NCBI GenBank assembly: GCA_028023455.1
Contig: JAQFVV010000153.1
Location: 436,001-500,000 of the forward strand
Reading direction: 5' to 3'
Length of the DNA stretch: 64,000 bases
Source: Epiperipatus broadwayi
Taxonomy: Eukaryota > Onychophora > Udeonychophora > Euonychophora > Peripatidae
Notes under the pieces: generated by a model
What the model saw: the letters and a program-made list of their open reading frames with translations, nothing else
What the model was told of the DNA's origin: nothing
The model's database searches: none
Shown here: positions 23,930-35,290 of the stretch, one piece after another
How positions within the stretch are numbered: the first letter of the stretch is position 1
How the letters are laid out: each line of letters opens with the position of its first letter
Position numbers and translations under genes: made by a program

Positions 23930-26900
23930 CTGATTTGTCCTACTTGACATCAGCCATAACCCACTTCAACACATAATACTAACCTTAATTTGATGAATGG
24001 GGCTTATACATTATCGCTATTTCTAAATGAAACTTATTTTATAAATGCATACTAAAATTAATTAGTTTCAGTTTAAAATTAATCAATGCTATTAATAAAT
24101 TCATGATAGAATTATTCTGAATTTATATATTATAACTGCGTGATTGTGGTATATTTTGTAAATTTTAAATATATATAATTGTTGAAAGTTTCTTGTCGGG
24201 AATGTTTGTTTTATTTTTAAATAATTTGTTAAAGTTTTTTGATTAAAAGCTACATTCTTTCGATAAGCTTTCAGTTTTTCCTTTCAAAAACAACAGTTAA
24301 AGTTTTATTAATTAGAAAAAAGTATGGATTTCTACTTAAAATCATTTTCTGATTTTAAGAATTCATTTTCTAATTAGAATATGAATTCAAGTTAATGAGT
24401 TTGAAAGCCTTATCGAAGGAATGTATCTAAAAACAACCAGTAAATCTAAAAACATTGATAATGAAAGAAGCTAGCCCAAGGCATCAAATACAGTAGTATA
24501 TATAGTCTGAAAAGTTTGGAAAAAAGCCATCTTTGTTGTAGAGAAGTGCAGTAAACTCTGTGTGTTTTAAATAGTGTTTTGATCATGGTAAGGGGCTGAA
24601 CATCAGGAATCTGGCTAGCGGTTCCTGAAGTTCCCTGAAAATCTTCAATGGAGCTGCTAAATCCTTTCTGGACCAATCATGCTGCTAAAATTATGAAAGC
24701 CACTAAAATGCTGTTCAAGTAATCGACTAAATGCATGCCTACATTTTTTTACCAACCCAGACATGTAAACTAAGAACCAGCCCCGGAAGAAATGGGTAAT
24801 ATGTTTTCATAATGAACCATAAACTTTCTGGCCAGTTTCGAACTTTACTTTACACTCCCTTTAAGAGCTCTTTTTATTCTATAAATGTCATAATCTCTGT
24901 GTAAACTTACTTTTATTTATGCTATTATATCGTAATTCTCTCAACTTATAGTCTTTAACTTTCTCTTTTCTTACTTGGCGGTTCATTTATTATATTATAT
25001 ATATATATATATATATTTGTGTAATTTATTAATGTTGTTACTTTAATTATATGCCAATAATCTTTCAACTCGATAAACTCCTTTGTTCTCTTTGCCTTAT
25101 GTAGAAAATATAATATTAAATCTGATAATAATTCTCGCCCATTAGAACTAGATTTATAGTTCTATCAATCATCAAGTCAAAAGAAATTATTAAATGAGTG
25201 TTATTTTTATAATTGGCTAATAATAAATTATTAGATCCGTTTCTAATCTATGCCTCCGCTATTTTCTCGTTCCACTAATATTTATTTATTCAAATATAAT
25301 CTTAAAATGTTTTTATTGCAAAAAGGGCCGATAAAGGATTAAATATATTTTAATTCCACTTTGTTATTTTCTATTAAGTTTCAGGAAGGGCACGATGATT
25401 GGGACATAATTAATATGATTTTACAAATACTTTAAAATAGTTTTCATTAAAAGCTCATTTGACTTTAATTAATTTGATCAAGTCATCATGTAGAGCATTC
25501 TATAGGGGTTTATGTATTCAAACGATGACTATCAAGTCATCATCTTCGAACGTTGTGACATAGGCAATCTTCCGTTCCGTTAGGTGGTCGGTGATCATAT
25601 TTCTGTTATTTTAAATTATCGAGGTAGAAACTTCCTCTCTGTTCATATTAGTCAAAGGGCATAAGACTTGTCAGATGCAAGCCGCCATAGGACTTTGATT
25701 ATCGACTAGCCATCGTCTTTCAATTTCATTTTATAGTTCATAATTCGTCAGCACCGTTACCTCTCTGTTCCAGTAAAGCCCGCTCTGATGCTCGTAATTC
25801 ATGATGAAGTGATTTAAATTAAAGTCGAACAAATTCTCAGTTATATTTAATTAAATAAGTTTTCCAATCAAGATTAAAGTTATGCCCTAAAATATGTATC
25901 TTGCTCTTCATGAATGGATTTGTGAATGTGAAAATAAATATCACATTCTTTCATATAAAATTAGAGTAAAAATTTCCTTTACTAATGAATACCTTTATCT
26001 GCCTTTTATTTTCTTGTTGGGGGCATAGACATAAAATTCCAATATTGCGTAATATCCATTGGCATATAATAAGGACCACCACTCTTATTATAATTCTAAA
26101 CTATATTAAAGGCTAGAGGTGAGTAATATGATCATTATCTTATTCAACCAAACAAATTATTATTACTAAATATTTTCTAAACACACTTGGTTTCTTAGTT
26201 CATAATTCTTTTATAATTATTTTAATGTTAATACTCACTGTCTGTGTTGGCAACCCAAACATATACATATGATTCGATTTAAAATCAATTTTAGTCAGTT
26301 TATTATCAGATATTAATGTCAGTTCAGGGGTCTCTGATCCTCACCAACCATTGAGCTAGTTTCTTGGCGCATAGCACTGTGCTGTCGATTTAGATTTCTA
26401 CTAATCTGAGCTGTTGAGTTGGGTTTGAATTCAGTTTTGAACCACCTGAGTTTGGATCTGACTTGCAGTTCTTTTGGTGGGTTTTTCGACTGGTACAATA
26501 TATATATATTAATGATCTCAGAAGTACTATAAAATATTTTCACCTTCTTTATTGTGTTGATTCTATTCCTTTTTGATTGCTTTTTATTGCAAAATAATAT
26601 AATTAAATTTATTACATGAAGTATTAACAACAAAATTATGATTAATAAAGACAGATGCTCTATTGTATTGTTCTCAAAAAAAATCTGGAGTTTTGCAGCT
26701 TCCCTATTCTATTTATAATTTTGAAATTGTTTTTGAAAATAGATCTTGGTATTAATTTTTTTTGTAATGTCTCCTTTTATTTTCACATTAATATCATAGT
26801 AAAAATGGCATTTAAAATAAAGAGAATCATATATTGACAAAGTTAAATATTTCATCTATTAATGAAATACAAACTTTTTCTTTCTTTGATCTTTCCAATC

Positions 26901-27790
26901 ACAAGATTTGGCTCAGTTATTGAACTATCACACTAAAAGATGTATTCAAAATAGCCAATCTGTAATTTGTAATTACTCTAAATATAATAATTTTCCTGAC
27001 ATTTGAAACATTTTATTGATGGAAAGAAGAAAATCAGAAACATATTTTTTCATGATCATCTCCACATTTACAATTACCACAGATTTGCTTTCAAACATAT
27101 AATCCAATCACACTCAATATTATACTAGATCATACTTTAAATCTAATTCCTGTCATTCAGATGATCAGGATATACAATAAGAATTTTATGAATAATAATA
27201 TTCATCTTGATTTCAATCAATTCCACAAAGCCCTAAAACTAAAATACAATTTGGGATCACATTGTCCAAACAATCGATTAGGTAGTCCCATTCATTTCCT
27301 TTTTTCATATTTCTATATCATTTTATTCAATGATATGGTTTTTCTATTATTATTATTTCAATGTGCATTTTGTAATTAGTCATTGGTTTCTATTTTGCAC
27401 TTTAAATAAAAGTAAATTGAATTAAAAGTATTTAAATGCAAAAGGGACAAAAAGTAAACATTTGAAATGCTATAAACGAATAATGACTAAACTAATGTAA
27501 TATTATCGGGACAAGGATAAATCTACTAGCCATAATTCTTTTCAATTACCTGTGTCATTTTTTTTACTCAAACTTATTCAAAGTGATATTGTATTTTTGA
27601 TTGGGACCCTCTTTGCATTTGTCTCACAATAAAAATATATGTATAGTGCTTCTTAATTTTATTATATCACATTGACTCTACTAATGGTTAAGGTATTACT
27701 GGAACCAACTTGTGATACTCTTATACTTAATATATAGCGAGGGAAGTCATATTAAATAACAACAAATACTAGGTAAAATTGGTGTTTAAA
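23930..27790. other. Region without recognisable gene
   Basis: No coding signal was recognised. Less AT-rich patches at 24440-24850, 25500-25810 and 26320-26490 may be old repeats, but I could not match them to another copy in the window. The 104-codon minus frame at 26319-26633 shows no known motif. (AT)n lies at 24993-25016. Confidence 0.5.
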
Positions 27791-27989
27791 AAAATTAAAA
27801 ACCAACGTAAATCTTACTTAATTTAAAAAAAAAAAAAAGATTGAAAGACTCAGTAGAAAATTAAAGAACAGAGTGAGAAGATGGGATTATGGTTAATTAT
27901 GACTAAAACAAACATTGCAATAGTTGAACAAGAATAAAAAATCTACCCATCAAAAGATTCATTGCACACTAACAAAATTACAATAAAAT

Positions 27990-28300
27990 TCTAAAAAATA
28001 TTTTTAGATTATAAAGTCATTTTTATGCGAATTAAATATTAATTTCATTTAAACAATGAAATTTTCTATAGTTCTCTATGGATGTGAAAGTTGAATATTG
28101 AAAAAGAATAACAAAGTATATTAATGATTTTGAACTTCACTGATTGGTGAACATTTCTGAGATTATCATCGACATAAAAAAAATAAACAAGTGGATATTT
28201 GATCAGAAAAGATTTTAACTCTCCCTTTTAATTAAGCAGAAAATGAACAGATGAAATGGTTCTATTTTGAACATATGAGGAAATGATATAATTCAGTAAA
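27990..28300 (+). mobile_element. LINE 3'-end relic
   Basis: A broken plus frame gives IVLYGCES near 28068-28092, with later MKWFYFEHMRK near 28250-28285. These match the C-terminal part of many LINE proteins ('LLYGCETW' and 'RWLGHVRRM'). Stops are frequent. It ends just before an (AAC)n tract. Confidence 0.5.
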
Positions 28301-28302
28301 AA

Positions 28303-28324
28303 CAACAACAACAACAACAACAAT
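28303..28324. repeat. (AAC)n microsatellite
   Basis: Seven AAC/CAA units between two LINE-like stretches. Confidence 0.9.
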
Positions 28325-28479
28325 AATTTAATAATTAGCAACCACTGAAAATATTAAGTTATTGTTTGAACACTAGAAATATCAGTTTGAATTTCAATAC
28401 AAGCATATAGTTCTCACATTTTAATTCTATCTCTGTGTTAAACTACACATGAGATCAGCAGCAATGAGATGAAAGAACT

Positions 28480-29200
28480 CATGATGAATATATCATTGAC
28501 ATACTTTTAAAACAAAATACAACTCATAAGCTAAACTATTTTAGACAAATGATATTCACATGAATACCACAAATTGATATCAACTTTATGATTTCTTATA
28601 ATAGCTGGTAAAATGATTAAAGTAATGAATGAATAGATTTTCAAAGATAAATAAAATTATAATTGATTATCATGAAACTACAAATACTTTGGCATAATTA
28701 TTAATTCAGATGAAACATATTAAATAAAATTAATTATTTATATTTGGTTGTAATCCTTTTAGTAAAAATAATTTAATATTAAAAAGATCCATGCTTACAT
28801 ATTTAGAAAGATTTTAATAATTGTATTTGATTAGATCTTACATACATATCTGAGAGTTAGATACATAATAGAAGTGATATACAAAGACTTCAAACCATAC
28901 AACAAAGCATGAAGATATATATGTTGAAAGTAACAAAAATGAATTGAAAGTAAAATATAAATGAAAAAGAAAATATGTCTAAATGATAGAATGCAATAAA
29001 TTAAGTGATGGAATATTATTTAGAGATTTTTCTAGAATAGATGGACAATAGAACTTTTAAATTGCATCCCAGGAAATTGTTAAAATGCTAAAAGAGATTA
29101 TTTGTGAGATAAATTGATAAAATAAGAAAGTTTCTGATGTGACATAGAGAAGAATGTTTATAGATTACAGAAACTGAATTAAATTTGGGATGTCTCAAAT
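28480..29200 (+). mobile_element. Probable LINE C-terminal relic
   Basis: The plus strand suggests a 'YFGIIINSDET' stretch (about 28690-28730), then a region like the 'LKTYVWSTL'/'IPESQIHNRSDIQRLQTIQ' type segments of LINE C-termini (about 28840-28900). All frames are interrupted. Assignment to any family is uncertain. Confidence 0.35.
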
Positions 29201-30325
29201 CAATAGATAGATATGGTTGAAGTAGATGGTAATGAGCATAAAACCTTTTCTAGAAAAATTCTTAATTATTTTACATATTCTATTTTATAATGTTATGACA
29301 AATAATCTTCTGAGTTATTATGTAGGAACATGTTGTAACATAACATTTAATAAAATGTTATGGATTTTTAAAAAAATTGTGACTTATTTCAATAACGATG
29401 AAATTAAATTAATCAGTGAAGTCTTTAATATGAAGAGAAGTTCTGTTTATATATGATTTGCTTATGTAAACATATGATAGACATGCATACTTGAAGAGAT
29501 TGCTTTTGCCATTTCCTATTTGCATATTAAGTACCAAAAGATCAGGAAATATCAAATGTTAATTACAAATCTAGAGCAATTAATGGTGGTTAGAATTGAA
29601 GTTAGCTTGCAGTATGATATAGTTTGTAAAATGAACATCAACTAGAAAACATTGATAGAAGTTTAATACAAAAGAAAAAATCTGATGTGATCTATCAATA
29701 AAGAAAGTTATTTGCAAAGAAACAGTGTTATTTGGAGGACAATATATTGTTAATGTTACAATGTATGGCTTTATACATTTATCTTATGAATTTTACACTA
29801 TAATGTTAATTTTTGAAGCTAATACTTAAAAGTATTCATTAAAAGTTTTAATTGCTTTCTAATTTCTCAAACATAATTTTGCAAGACTCTCTGGCATCTT
29901 ATTTTCAGAGATTAGTAACAGATTTTGAAAATATTGGGTAACATCATAATTCCCTACTTTGTTAATGATTTTCTATTCAGCGTCAGATAAATTAAAAATA
30001 AATTTTCGAAAATCTAAATATTTTATTAATTTTAACTTTGACAAGAAATATAATTAAATTTATAGATAAGTAAAATATTTCTAGTAGTTCTCAAAAGATA
30101 TCACTTGACTTGTTTTCCTTTGAGATTTATGTTTTAATCACATTTACTAATAAAGCCAAATGCTTTAAATTTAATTGTCTTCATGAGAATATTTATAATA
30201 ATTCCAACCAATGGTGCATAAATATGCCAACAGTTGAGATTAAGAAGCTTTATGGCTTATATAAAATTGGATGCATTCTGGTAAAATAATAAATAACATA
30301 TCATGCATTTTGTAATCTACACATG
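29201..30325. other. AT-rich region without recognisable gene
   Basis: Contains a 76-codon plus frame at 29226-29456 with no recognisable motif. Nothing else stands out. Confidence 0.55.
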
Positions 30326-30329
30326 TTCT

Positions 30330-30933
30330 ATACTTTATTTATAAATTTGATCTTGCATTTTCTGAATTCAAGATATGTTGTTAGCCATTCTGTAAAGGTT
30401 TTGGTGCCATTGTAGTAATACCCCCCTACAAAATCAGTCATCGAGCAAAGAGCATAATTTTCCTTGTGCAACATTATGTTGTTAAATAAGTAAGGCATAA
30501 TTTCTGCAAGCAATTACATTTTTTTTTAAATATTCCAGTCTATTATAAGCCTTGTTATAATGTCTTTTTATTTCCAATGTTTTTTTAACATGGTCATTAT
30601 GAATTTATGTTTTATGGCTTTTATATTGTATGTCTCTACACATTTAAACTTTAATTTATGAATTTGGGTGGCTGCTTTTTGAATATAATCATTAATATTT
30701 ATTAGCATGAATCTATTACCTTTATCTTCTATACAGCATATGATATTAGCACTTTGCATAGATTTGTCTGTGCTTTTGGATCATGTTTATAATTGGATTT
30801 CTCTGGTATGGAATGAAATGCTTGGACTATTTGTCCATCTATATTTTCCCTCTGAAACATTTTCATTTTTAGCTTCTATATCTATGAATCTGGCTTCATC
30901 AGCCAAAAGTGTGCTCAGACATTGTGTGTGTAT

Positions 30934-30966
<33 letters not shown>

Positions 30967-30990
30967 AAACGAAAACCTCTTCTTATACAA
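30330..30990 (-). mobile_element. Penelope-like element relic, RT N-terminal region
   Basis: Minus-strand frames at 30787-30990 and 30568-30759 give a 'SFHTREIQL' region, then CIEDKGNRFMLININDYIQK. This resembles the 'ADKGN..V.M...Y' motif that precedes the RT palm in Penelope-like elements. TMLKKHWK and an 'AYNRLEYL'-like stretch follow. The RT palm and GIY-YIG parts are missing. Its 5' edge overlaps a (CA)n/(TA)n tract. Confidence 0.55.
30921..30966. repeat. (CA)n/(TA)n microsatellite
   Basis: Alternating CA repeats followed by TA repeats. Confidence 0.95.
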
Positions 30991-30999
30991 TGGTCAAAA

Positions 31000-32185
31000 C
31001 ATTGAAATAAATCAGTTACAACTATTTGTAAACAGCTTATCCACTATAATATCAATAATTGACATTAGAAAACTATGATCAATCATAAATATAAAACAAT
31101 TATCACACCCTCACATTTCTAATTATTTATTCAAACTTTAGAAGGAATGAAATTTTGTTATATCTTTATAATTTAATGGTTTAGAGTATTTCATAAAGCA
31201 CAATGAGCGATATCTGAGAATGTAATTAAATAATTATGAAGAAAAAAAATGTTATAACACCCTAAAACAGTTTTGGTAAATGTATGACTCATGGTTCATA
31301 GACTAACCCATAAAACTATTTTAAATTATCTATATATTATTTGTAAAGCACAAAGTAATTAATTATATAATATAAAAACAATTTCCCATAACAAAAAGGA
31401 AAAGTTCACACAAAAATAATTAAATATGATATTTACTTAAGAAAAATAAGCATATTTAGTAATATACAAACTTAGTATGGCAATCATTAATCAACAGAAG
31501 CTGAATGAAACAAGTTCAAGGTTTTATCATGCAGGATGGTTTGAAAAATGTAATGTTGTTGATGTAAAGATGGATACTTTTGCATAATTTGTAATGAAAA
31601 TGTCACAACTTGTAATTACAATGCAGAGCAAAATTCTGAAAAATGCACATCGTTTCTTTTACAGATGAAGAGAAGAAAAAATATTTTCTTAAAAACTGAA
31701 TCAATATAATTCTCAAACCAATGTATTTAAAATATTTTTTTTTTCTAAAAATAATGTTACAGCAACTAGTTTTCATGTATCATACTGTATCGCTTGATAT
31801 GCAAACCTATTTCAGAAGGAGAGTTTTAAAAGAAGCATTTTGGAGAAGTAGTGCTAAATTATTTGCTGATTTTTAATAAAAAGATCTGATAATAAAACTC
31901 ATAAATGAAAAATATCAATAAGTCATAATACAATGAAATGTAGAATATTAGCTTAAAATTTTTTTTTTTTCAAATTAATTGTAATTTAAAAGGTGCCAAA
32001 ATCCATTCCCTCATTTTAAATCGAAATACAGACATAAATGGTCATGCACAACTTAAAATTTTTGTCAGGTATTAATATGGAAATATAGAGAAAAATTGGT
32101 AAAATTAATAATTTTAACAGAAAAGTTATCAGTCTTAATATTTTTAAAGAATATAGCTATAAGTTTACAAAAGTGATATTGATGT
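31000..32185. other. AT-rich region without recognisable gene
   Basis: No gene, RNA or repeat could be supported. Confidence 0.55.
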
Positions 32186-32188
32186 CAA

Positions 32189-32260
32189 ACATTGATGACC
32201 TAACGATTAGCATAGTTGCTTTCCAAGCAGCAGGCCCGGGTTCGCTTCCCGGTCAACGCA
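32189..32260 (+). repeat. tRNA-Gly(TCC)-like copy, probably retroposed
   Basis: Seventy-two bases fold as a tRNA. The acceptor is ACATTGA/TCAACGC with one mismatch at its first pair. The anticodon arm is GTTGC-TTTCCAA-GCAGC with anticodon TCC, and the T-arm is a perfect CCGGG/CCCGG. The T-loop is TTCGCTT, with C at the normally invariant A58. No intron is seen. The base change, the shared downstream TTTGACATAT and an A-run point to a SINE head rather than a functional tRNA gene. Confidence 0.65.
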
Positions 32261-32631
32261 TTTGACATATAAAAAAAAAGTGACATTGATTTGAAAAAAA
32301 AATTATTTATCTAACAATTGATGACATTCCAAACATGAGTGTGAAAAATATTGGATTTATTCAACAACTTAAACATAATATCAGATATTCTTTAATTTAA
32401 TTTTATTATCTTATTGATCAAAAAGTACTATGTGCAAAACAGAAATCGAAAACATTTTTAAATATAATAGTTGCAACAAAAGCTGTCAATTTTATAAATG
32501 CAACAAGTTTTAAATAAAAATTTACCCAATTATAACAGGAAATTGAATCATAATATTTTGGAAATTTAATGAACAACAATGTTCTATGGTTATATCATGA
32601 TTGTTTCAAATCAGTTATTAATTTATTAGAA

Positions 32632-33450
32632 CAGAAGAAAACGGAAGAAAACGGAATATACCTTTTTCTTTTTTGTTTTTTATGTTGTACTAATCCTTCG
32701 AAATCAAATAAAATGTTATAAAAACATATTTATAAACAACAAAACATAACACTTATATTAATTATATAAAAAGCCTTTTTCGGCAAATTTATTTTTTGCC
32801 CTTTTCAAACATGTCTTCCAAAAATACTACGACTACATATATATAGCGACATCTATGTTAATACATGATAAGTAAAAATATAATAAAAGACAAAAGAATA
32901 AAAGAAATATACAATTAGAATAAACAATTCATATAGAACATCTGAGACCGAATTGGACAGTCTATATTATCACATAACTTATACAACTCTACTATAATTC
33001 AAATCTCCAAACAAATTATATTATGTATAATAAAACTAATTGTATGAATATATATAAGGCGTCTATTGGAATGAATAATAAATGGTTGATGAAAAAAGAA
33101 TGGATAGATAGCTGATGTGGATGATTGTTTGGAATGCAATTTACGAAATGGAGATTTGAATTATAGTAGAGTTGTATAAGTTATGTGATAATATAGACTG
33201 TCCAATTCGGTCTCAGATGTTCTATATGAATTGTTTATTCTAATTGTATATTTCTTTTATTCTTTTGTCTTTTATTATATTTTTACTTATCATGTATTAA
33301 CATAGATGTCGCTATATATATGTAGTCGTAGTATTTTTGGAAGACATGTTTGAAAAGGGCAAAAAATAAATTTGCCGAAAAAGGCTTTTTATATAATTAA
33401 TATAAGTGTTATGTTTTGTTGTTTATAAATATGTTTTTATAACATTTTAT
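32632..33450. mobile_element. 819-bp foldback insertion with 304-bp perfect arms
   Basis: Arms 32706-33009 and 33149-33452 are exact inverted copies by eye, around a 139-base spacer. An identical 14-base word, ttaatttattagaa, lies at 32618-32631 and 33451-33464, so the unit looks like an insertion with target-site duplication. The left end has an extra 74 bases not mirrored on the right, including two GAAGAAAACG units. No coding frame is present. Perfect arms suggest very recent formation or gene conversion. The family is not recognised. Confidence 0.75.
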
Positions 33451-33464
33451 TTAATTTATTAGAA

Positions 33465-34455
33465 GAAATAAAATTCTTTTATATAAAAAAAATGTTTATG
33501 ATGAATTATGAAATACAAAATGATTAAATGGATTAATGCTTTTATATGTTATTATTCAGCATTTCAATAAACTGACTAAAAATTTCAAGAAAAACAGTTT
33601 TATGCGGGGGGGGGGGGCATATTTTGAAAATTTAACGACGGAGTTAGAGAAACTAATTTCTGAAAATATTATTATCGGCAAAAATAAAATCATATTAGAA
33701 AAAAAACAGAAAATATATTAATAAAATGCAACTCTTTACCAGGGAGATTTAATTTAATTAAATATGGGAAAATGCTCATTTAAAAATATTTGTTCAATAT
33801 ATTTTTATCAGCTATTATTTTCATCAATGAATTTATAAAATCTGTTGAGAAATTAACTGGTCTATGTGTGAAAATAATGAACACTAAATATGAATCAAAT
33901 ATCCAAGAATTATCTGAAAATAAACACCAAATATTGCATCAAATGTACGTAATATGAAATTTGTTATTATTATTATTTCATTGATTCATCATAATATTTA
34001 TTTTTTTCTTTAATTGTACCTTTAATCTAAATAAAATTAGATTAGCTCAGTTAAAACAAAAATTTAAATTCAATTTTGATCCACTTTTTAAAAAGATTTT
34101 ACCATTTCTACCCTAGAAGATCATTTTTCAAATAAAATAAGAACATTCAGTGGAAGGGTTTATAATTGACCAAACTCAATAGTAATAAACATACAAGATT
34201 ACCAAACTCTCTGCTTTTAATATGCAATATTGGATCACATTACAGATAAATGCAATCTAAGTGACTGTAAAAATAGGTCAAAGTAGATCAAATCAATCAC
34301 CTTTGTATCAGTAATCAATAACTGATCTCATAAGCAAATACTCTTTCTTCAAACAACTTTTCTTACCCAATTTCTAAAACTTGTAATAGTATATCTGCTT
34401 CAAATAAAATCCAGTCTACTAATAATAAATAAACCTAGATTTAAATTAACATTTA
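33465..34455. other. AT-rich region without recognisable gene
   Basis: Only a chance 61-codon frame (33536-33721) that spans the G-run is present. Confidence 0.5.
33606..33617 (+). repeat. G12 homopolymer
   Basis: Twelve consecutive G in a strongly AT-rich background. This may reflect assembly or sequencing uncertainty as well as biology. Confidence 0.85.
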
Positions 34456-34460
34456 TTTGA

Positions 34461-34667
34461 TCTTCAGTCAAGGATGACCTGCCATTACAGAATTTTGCTG
34501 ATGTACACCTCACCAAGATAAGTAAAATTTATAAAATATATGAAAAACCTACTGGTAATATACAAATACCTAATTATATTACTTATGATGGCATTCCTAC
34601 AAGCCGATTTTCAGAGCCTAAGGAAATAATCTTAAAAACAACATATAAATTAATCCCTGATATTTAA
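34461..34667 (+). pseudogene. Unrecognised coding-like relic
   Basis: A stop-free plus frame of 68 codons without an ATG start, preceded by TGA and ended by TAA. The peptide includes FADVHLTKISKIYK, then KPTGNIQIPNYITYDGIPTS, then FSEPKEIILKTTYKLIPD. Its proline, glycine and charged content is unlike the chance frames nearby. It could be a piece of a retroelement polyprotein or of an old exon. I do not recognise the family. Confidence 0.3.
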
Positions 34668-34974
34668 TTCCACATAACAATAATAAAAGACTAAAAATCC
34701 CTAATTCTAATAAAACATGTTAAAATGAATAAACAATTTATTGCCATTATAAATAACAGTCATAATTAAAACTTTACAATTATTAATATGCATGTGTAAA
34801 ATGTATAGAAAGAACTTTACACTTAATGCATTTTTTAATAAAATATATATTGTTATAATCTTATTTGTATAATTTTTCTATTCATTTTAATAACATTTCA
34901 AACATTTTTTATTATTGTGAACTAATTTTCTTTATGCCAATATGATATGCAATATTTGCCTGAAGTTTAGCAAT

Positions 34975-35290
34975 GATGGTATAAGAGAAGTGATAATATA
35001 TTGCACTATTTCCATCATCTATCATTAGATGTAGAATGTATAAAAAAATTTAAACTTTAATTAAACTTTTCAAATACAAACAACTGTTAGTAAAACACAC
35101 ACATAGATAACACAAGTTAATTGATTTTATAACATTACAAATGATATTATTTTATCTTCTTCAGATATGGCTGATCTTACCAGTGACAACATTAGTTAGA
35201 ATTGGTACTTACATCTTTAGATTTTGAAAATTTTAAGGCAATGCTCTAACTAACTGAATAGTTCCATCAAAAGCAACAGTCAGCAGAAAT
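34975..35290 (-). repeat. Penelope 3' tail with tRNA-like head (copy A)
   Basis: On the minus strand the segment starts with a CAGTTAGTTAGAGCATTG-type A-box. A degenerate B-box region and TGTTGTCACTGG follow, then the tail ends in AGATGATGGAAATAGTGC. The same arrangement follows the other Penelope copy at 37497-37800 and stands alone at 56270-56665. Confidence 0.6.

Noticed and set aside
26319-26633. 104-codon minus frame as a gene
   Set aside because: No recognised motif, partly isoleucine/lysine AT-rich filler, and no supporting context.
30880-30910. CTGATGAAGCC on the minus strand near 30900
   Set aside because: No second box or helices; the bases are explained as codons of the Penelope-like protein relic.
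32189-32260. Functional tRNA-Gly gene
   Set aside because: The invariant T-loop A is replaced, the first acceptor pair is mismatched, and a second copy shares the same change and tail.
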